A stretch of DNA of 64,000 nt from Ricinus communis. Lineage: Eukaryota; Streptophyta; Magnoliopsida; Malpighiales; Euphorbiaceae. Position 1 is the first letter of the stretch, and every line of letters starts with the position of its first letter. Below the pieces are notes generated by a model that saw only the letters and a list, made by a program, of their open reading frames with translations, was not told the origin of the DNA and ran no database searches. Below are positions 58,583 to 64,000 of the stretch, in pieces. The stretch covers positions 13,585,582-13,649,581 of the forward strand of contig NC_063262.1 of NCBI RefSeq assembly GCF_019578655.1. Direction: 5' to 3'. A program made the translations under genes and the position numbers.

Positions 58583-58835
58583 TTAATCCAATAAAGAAAA
58601 TTTCTTAAAACTGTTATAGGCTTTCAGGTCTACTTTCCTTCTAATGGGAACACCATCCATATTGATCTTAATAAACAACTCTTTTCCGCATATTTCAACT
58701 GGTTTTTCTCTAGCAACCTTCTTGTTTGGACTTTCATTTTGAGAGTCGATAGCTAATTTTGAAGAGTTGCTGCTTGCAAGACTCTTCCTGAATGATCTAA
58801 TTGGTGGCCAACCCACAACTGGACCAGGAGCTGTT
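58583..58835 (-). pseudogene. Aux/IAA gene fragment (domain II and start of domain III)
   Basis: Read on the minus strand from a plausible acceptor (GAAACAG) at 58836, the exon gives TAPGPVVGWPPIRSFRKS, a complete auxin degron of Aux/IAA repressors (VGWPPIRSF, recognised by TIR1/AFB). A Ser/Lys-rich linker ends KKVAREKPVEICGKELF, then domain III begins with IKINMDGVPIRRKVDLKAYN and breaks off at FKKFSLLD before a stop. Domain I (EAR repressor) and the rest of the PB1 domain are missing. The linker style resembles the IAA18/IAA26 group. It lies about 0.95 kb inside a CACTA terminus, so a captured exon is likely. It could instead be debris of a host gene. Confidence 0.8.
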
Positions 58836-58941
58836 CTGTTTCAAAGGCCACCAAAAATCAGTAAATCAGACAATAAATAATGAATTAGATAAGAGAAATG
58901 CATAATTAAATGATTATTAAGGTGAGTTGACTATTTCAAGT
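58836..58941. other. Short spacer up to the Copia LTR
   Basis: It may include intron sequence next to the Aux/IAA exon (pyrimidine-rich on the minus strand). Nothing else is seen. Confidence 0.3.
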
Positions 58942-59184
58942 TGTTAGTTGTGTTAGTTCCTATAGCTAAGGATTAGTGGAGCTATTTTCTGGCTTTTAGT
59001 TAGTCAAAATGGTTTCTGTTTTCTGCAAATTAGTTTCTATTTGTTAGGCTTGTTTTTTCATTATATAAGCATGTAATCTCTCACTTATGAACAAGCAATA
59101 AAGAGTTCCATTCAGTATTACAGTTGGTGTTTAATTTAAAACTATTATTATTTTCTGCTTGAGTTTCTCTTCCTTCTTTTCACA
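58942..59184 (+). repeat. 5' LTR of a plus-strand Copia element
   Basis: About 243 bp from TGTTAGTTGTGTTAG to CTTTTCACA, with a TATA box ATTATATAAGC (about 59058-59069) and AATAAAG (59098). It ends two bases before the primer site. The 3' LTR lies beyond the window. Confidence 0.85.
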
Positions 59185-59186
59185 TA

Positions 59187-59198
59187 TGGTATCAGAGC
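59187..59198 (+). promoter_or_regulatory. Primer binding site, initiator tRNA-Met
   Basis: TGGTATCAGAGC is a perfect complement to the initiator tRNA-Met 3' end and is followed by TGG. Confidence 0.95.
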
Positions 59199-59252
59199 TG
59201 GTTAGACTCTGAAAGAGAAGTGGGTTAAGAGTGGTTCCAAGGGTGAGTGCAA

Positions 59253-60240
59253 ATGGCAGCCAACAACAATGTTTCTAATCCTCAAAATGTTCCTATTCTT
59301 AACAGCACCAATTACCAATTTTGGTATGTTAAAATGAGAACTTTGTTCAAGTCACAAGATTTGTGGGACTTAGTAGTTTCTGGATTTGAAGATCCGGATG
59401 AGTGTGAGGATGCCCCGAGATTGACAGCAGCTCAAAGGAATGAATTAAAAGACAAACAGAAAAAGGATGCTAAAGCCTTGTTCTTGATTCAGCAAGGCAT
59501 AGATGATGCTCCGTTTCCAAAAGTGATAGGAGATATCACTTCGAAGGAAGCATGGATTTGTTGCAAGAGCATTTCCAAGGATTGAGTAAAGTAGTGATAG
59601 TCAAGCTGTAAAATCTTCGTCGAAATTTTGAGAATTTACAGATGAAAGCTACAGACTCTATACAAGAATTTTCTATGAATGTTGCTGCACTTGTGAATCA
59701 AATGCGCTCATTTGGGGAAGACTTACCTGATCAAAAGATTGTTAAAAAGGTTATGTGGAGTCTCCTTCCTAAATTTGATCATGTTGTTGTTGCTATTGAA
59801 GAGTCCAAGGATTTGTCAGAATACTCATTAGTTGAGCTAATGAGTTCACTTGAATCTTATGAAGTAAGGTTCTAGAGATCAAATGGGTCAACTGCTGAGC
59901 AAGCCTTTCAGTCAAAGGTTAATATGAAAAATAAAAGTGAAGATTCAGGAAGAGGTGGATATCACAACAAGCGAGGTTCTGGACGAGGAAGTTCAGGTGG
60001 TGGAAGAGGTCAGGGCAGGTACAATGGCCAAGAGAGAAACTAGGGAAATCATGGTAGCTCTTATCCTACATGTTCTCGTTATGGTAAAACTAACCACTCT
60101 GAGAAAAATTGTTGGAATAAAAATAAAAATGTCCCTGAGAAAGATGAGGTTCAGTATTATAGATGTAAGAAATATGTCCACATAGTAAGGAATTATGAGA
60201 AGAAAGAACAAACAAACTTCCATGAAGAGTTAGACACTTC
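59253..60240 (+). pseudogene. Copia gag (Tnt1-like)
   Basis: The start is ATG at 59253 (an ATG two codons upstream is also in frame). The first frame reads MAANNNVSNPQNVPILNSTN, with YQFWYVKMRTLFKSQDLWDL, a UBN2-type Gag. It continues across a stop (59583) and frameshifts in 59642-59875 (DSIQEFSMNVAALVNQMRSF). A Gly/Arg-rich part follows. Two zinc knuckles are degenerate: the first reads C-S-R-Y where C-x-x-C is expected (codon 60080-60082), and the second has Tyr at two of its Cys positions (60155-60157, 60194-60196). Confidence 0.85.
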
Positions 60241-60280
60241 AGATAGCTTATTTGTTGCCTATTTAGCTGCTGACCTTACT

Positions 60281-61260
60281 ATGCCTTCAGAAGTTTGGTA
60301 TTTAGACAGCGGTTACAGCAATCACATGACAGGAAACAAGGATTACTTCATGGAGATTGACAACACTGTGAACTCAAGCGTGACCTTGGGCAACAACAAA
60401 CAGGTTCAGGTGCTTGGATTAGGCACAATTGCAGGGAGTTGCAAAACTGGTAGGAAACTCATTCATAATGTCATGTATGTCCCATGTATTGCTCATAATT
60501 TGTTAAGTTTGGGTCAATTACTGAAGAGAGGTTATTATGCCATGTTTGATAATGGTGAATGTCTAATATATAGTAAAAATGGCAAGATATTAGAGTATTC
60601 AGTAAAATGTCAGAAAATAAAATGTTTCCTATCATGTATTCGCAACTTGACCATAAAGCTTTTAAGGCTTCAAATGAAGATGATTCACTACTTTGGCATA
60701 AAAGATTTGCTCATATGAGTTATGATAGATTACGTTTGTTGCACAAGAAAAATTTGGTGACAGGAATGCCTGAGCTACAATTCATTGACAACAAATGTGA
60801 GCCTTCCATATTCGGGAAACACCATCGTGATAAATTTCTAGTGGGAAAAGCTTGGAGAGCAACTAAACCATTAATGTTGGTTCATGCAGACATTTGTGGG
60901 CCAATACAAACAACATTGTTGAATGGTAGTAAGTACTTCTTGCTCTTTGTAGATGACTACTCAAGGATGAGTTGGAGATTTTTCTTAAAAGAAAAATCTG
61001 AAGCTTTGGATTATTTTAAGTAATTTAAAGCTGCTACGAAAAAGGAATCAGGAAACTCAGTCATAAGGTTACAAACTAACCATGGGGTTGAATTCACATC
61101 CCAAGAATTTGAGTTGTTTTGTCGTGATTCAGGTATACAAAGACAGTTGACAGCTAGCTATACACCCCTAGCAGAACGTGTAGCAGAGCAAAAGAATCGG
61201 ACCATTGTAGAATCTACTAAAATCATGTTAAAAGACAAAAGTCTCCCCATAAATTTATAG
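60281..61260 (+). pseudogene. Copia protease and integrase
   Basis: The protease motif is WYLDSGYSNHMTGN at about 60296. The residue after DSG is Tyr (codon 60314-60316) where this group normally has Cys. YVPCIAHNLLSLGQL follows. After a frameshift near 60610 the integrase zinc domain reads LLWHKRFAHMSYDRLRLLH, the core opens with HADICGPIQT, and LFVDDYSRMSW and QTNHGVEFTSQEFE follow with the catalytic acids. A stop at 61021 and another at 61258 break it. In Copia elements integrase precedes RT, as here. Confidence 0.85.
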
Positions 61261-62394
61261 GCAGAGGCAATGGTTGTTGCAGTTTATGTGATGAACCGAT
61301 CACCAACACAAGCACTTAAAGAAAAAACTCCATATGAAGCCTGGTTTGGTAAGAGGCCAAATGTGAGTCACTTGAGAATCTTCGGATCCATTGCTTTTTC
61401 ATATGTTCCGTCAGAACTAAGAAGAAAGCTTGATGAGAAAAGTGTGAAATGTATTTTCATCGGATATAGTGAGGTGACAAAATGTTATCGTTTGCTAAAT
61501 CCTATCACTAACAAACTCATTATCAGTCGGGATGTCATTTTCAAAGAAAATGATACTTGGAGGTGGGAGGAAGAAGGTACCAAATTTAACGCTACTTTAA
61601 ATTTTAATCTTGATGATACATCTGTTACTTCTTCATTCATTCCTCCCTCAATGGAAGATACGACTGACACGCCTCTAAGAAAGATGAGAAGCTTATCAGA
61701 AGTTTATGCCTCTACTGATTTTGCTTGTTTAGCAGTAGAACCTACTTGTTTTGAAGATGCAGTCGCAAAGAAGAATGGGTAGAAGGGATGCAAGAGGAGA
61801 TGGGTGCTATTGAAAAGAATAACACTTGGAGTTTAGTAGATCTACCGAAGGGAAAGATGCAATCGGTCTCAAATGGGTTTATAAGTCAAAGTTTAATGTA
61901 GATGGTTCATTGAAAAGAAACAAAGCAAGACTAGTAGTGAAAGGTTATTTCCAAATTTAAGGTACTGATTTTTAGAAACCTTTGCACCTGTTGCACGCTT
62001 AGATACTGTGAGATTAGTTATTAGTTTTGCTGCATGTAATGGCTGGCCTGTTGATCAGTTAGATGTTAAATTCGCTTTTCTCAATGGTGATCTAATTGAA
62101 GATGTGTATATACATCAACTAGAAGGATTTGTTGTGAAAGGGTCAAAACAAAGGTTTATAAGTTGCACAAAGCACTCTAGGGCTCAAACAAGCACGGCGA
62201 GCTTGGTATAGCAAAATCGATTCATATTTTGCTAAAAGTGGCTTTCAAAAGAGTGCTAATGAACCTACTTTATATGTTAAGAATTGTGGACATGATTTCT
62301 TGGTGGTATGTTTGTATGTGGATGATATCATTTATACTGAAATTCACTTGAATTGATGAAAACTTTTAAGATGTCCGTGATAAAAGCATTTGAT
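61261..62394 (+). pseudogene. Copia integrase end and reverse transcriptase, 5' part
   Basis: 61270-61782 is the integrase C-terminal part (MNRSPTQALKEKTPYEAWFG; KCIFIGYSE). RT then follows in broken frames: NTWSLVDLPKGK near 61820, WVYKSK(F)N near 61873, LDVKFAFLNGDLIEDVYI at about 62060 and the active-site segment [10 protein letters not shown] at about 62312. The YVDD box is intact. The gene is interrupted at 62395 by a Mutator-like insertion and resumes at 63284. Confidence 0.82.
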
Positions 62395-63283
62395 AGGTTA
62401 ATTGCAATCACCGGTACCAAACCTTCGACTTTTTTCAAATGGTACCAAACCTTCAATCTATTTCTTTTGGTCCCACTCCTATTATTTTTGTATCTTCCGC
62501 CAGTACAAAAGAGGAATCCGGCACTTATTTGCTGATGTGGCTGCCAGATTTATGAAGGATAACACACCACTTGCCACATTGCCGACTCATTTACTCTCTC
62601 CTTTCTTTCCTTTAATCCTCCCTCCTTCTCTCTCCTTACTTTCCTTCAATCCTCCCTCATTCTTTTCTCTTTCTTCCCTTTCTCTTCATTGTCTCTCTTT
62701 TTTCTCTCTCCTCCCTTCCTCAATCATACCCCAAATACTCTTTCAACTTCAAGAATAATTATAATAATTACAACCAACCCATTTTCTCTATATCCTCAAT
62801 TTCATTATCCCAACACAAGCTTCTACTTTCTAAATCACTCCTCCTTGTGGTTTTCCTATTAAGATTTCAAGCTCTTCGCTTTTATGCACTACCGCTATGA
62901 TTCTTACTGAACTTCTAGGTTTTGTTACTTTTATTAGTTTATCTTTTTATCAATTAGTTGGGATCAGATTGATTGTTTTCCATTTCGACGCTCTTTTATT
63001 GATAAATATGGATTTACTCTGTTTCTTAGAGATGTTGCCTTTTTCATCTAGGTTTTGTTCTTTGAGTTGGATAAGCTGTTTGTTGAGTCACAAATGATAT
63101 GGCAAGTGGTGTGTTATCCTTCATAAATCCGGCATCCACATCGGCAAATAAGTGTCGGATTCCTCTTTCGGTACTAGCCGGAAGATACAAAATAATAGGA
63201 GTGGTACCAAAAGAAACAAATTGAAGGTTTGGTACCATTTGGAAAAAGTGCGAAGGTTTGGTACCGGTGATTGCAATTAACCC
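62395..63283. mobile_element. Mutator-like foldback element inserted in Copia RT
   Basis: 889 bp bounded by the direct repeat GCATTTGAT(A) (62386-62395 and 63284-63293), a 9-10 bp target duplication. The ends read (A/G)GGTTAATTGCAATCACCGG and continue as inverted repeats for about 185 bp (62396-62580 against 63099-63283), with repeated GGTACCAAACCTTC boxes. Long inverted ends plus a 9-10 bp duplication are Mutator-type (MULE) hallmarks. The interior (about 62581-63098) has no transposase. It begins with a CT-rich stretch resembling a plant 5' UTR. Open frames in it are not convincing proteins. Confidence 0.85.
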
Positions 63284-64000
63284 GCATTTGATATGACTGA
63301 TTTAGGTTCATTGCATTATTTTTTAGGTTTAGAAGTTGTGCAAAATACAGGTGGAATTTTTCTTAGTTAAAAGAAGTATGTTGTATATCTTTTAAAAGAT
63401 TGGGAATGTTGAATTGTAAAGCAACCAAGACGCCTCTTAATCTAAATGACAAGCTGTCATTAGAAGATGGAGTTGATAAAGCTTATGTCAAACTTTTTAG
63501 AAGTGGTGGAGGTCTGCTCTATTTGACGCACACTCAGCCTGATCTCATGTTCGCAGTTAGTCTTGTGTCACGATTTATGCATAATCCAAGTAAACATCAT
63601 CTTGGTGCAGCAAAGCGAATTTTGAGATATGTATAAGGAACACTTGATCTTGGAATAAAATATGTTAAAGGTGAAAATCTTGAACTTATGGCTTATACAG
63701 ATAGTGATTGGGCTGGATGTACAGATGATAGAAAAAGCACAATAGGCTTTATTTTTATCTTAATGGTGGAGCAGTTTCATGGTTGTCTAGAAAGCAAGGA
63801 ATTACTGCATTATCAAGCATGGAAGCATAATATATAGCTGCAACATCTACAACATGTCATGCCATTTGGTTGAGAAGACTTTTGCAAGATTTAAAGCATA
63901 AACAGATACATCCAAGTGTATTCTATGACAATAAATCAGCCATTGATATCTCAAAGAATCTAGTTCATCAAGGAAGGACAAAGCATATTGAAACACGATA
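63284..64000 (+). pseudogene. Copia reverse transcriptase end and RNase H (window-truncated)
   Basis: RT resumes within the target duplication: TDLGSLHYFLGLEVV at about 63298, then LNCKATKTPLNLNDKLSL (63406) and LLYLTHTQPDLMFAVSL. RNase H begins AYTDSDWAGCTDDRKST (about 63690). Shifted frames carry the rest to NLVHQGRTKHIETR at the window edge. There are stops at 63634 and 63829 and a frameshift near 63755. The gene's end and the 3' LTR lie beyond 64000. Confidence 0.85.

Overview
The window is plant nuclear DNA, very probably castor bean (Ricinus communis) or a close euphorb. The best anchor is one clean host gene on the minus strand at 49733-53812. It is a six-exon ATXR5-type H3K27 monomethyltransferase whose spliced product is 374 residues, with PHD finger, PCNA-binding box and SET domain. 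The organism call rests on my recollection that the castor ATXR5 has this length and layout, and no search was run. Nearly everything else is mobile or viral sequence, mostly broken and nested.

Layout. 1-12590: fragments of two plus-strand Athila-like Gypsy elements (protease remnant, long non-coding spacer, LTRs) enclosing a minus-strand non-autonomous Gypsy element (LTR 7864-9318, tRNA-Asp-type primer site, gag only, truncated LTR 3713-4945). 12591-14330: a transposon-protein fragment and AT-rich filler. 14330-17108: a minus-strand Tat-lineage Gypsy pol with a second RNase H, cut by a 510-base assembly gap (17159-17668). 17669-18301: another LTR fragment of the 3713-4945 family. 18511-23260: a complete but inactive minus-strand Copia element with 216/218-bp LTRs. 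23309-27861: a plus-strand chromovirus-like LTR split by an inverted solo LTR of the same kind. 27862-37310: a plus-strand Tat-lineage Gypsy element (LTR, tRNA-Arg primer site, gag, protease, RT, two RNase H domains, integrase), then another Tat LTR-like stretch to about 38470.

40163-46907: an endogenous pararetrovirus (family Caulimoviridae, florendovirus-like layout) in minus orientation. It has movement protein, coat protein with zinc knuckle, protease, RT and RNase H in one degraded frame series, a second overlapping ORF, and a promoter/leader region at its far end. 47510-48310: a dead PIF/Harbinger transposase. 49733-53812: ATXR5. 54200-55440: AT-rich direct repeats around a Helitron-like terminus. 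55795-57624: a further Tat leader/gag remnant, cut by a CACTA transposon terminus at 57625. Behind that terminus lies an Aux/IAA gene fragment with its degron. 58942 to the window end: a plus-strand Copia element (Tnt1-like) whose RT gene is split by an 889-bp Mutator-like foldback element with a 9-10 bp target duplication.

No operon, CRISPR array or unknown multi-gene system is visible. The points most worth following are the Aux/IAA fragment beside the CACTA end, the Mutator-like insertion, the inverted 48-bp segment shared by the pararetrovirus leader and its first ORF, and the palindrome clusters inside the Gypsy LTRs.
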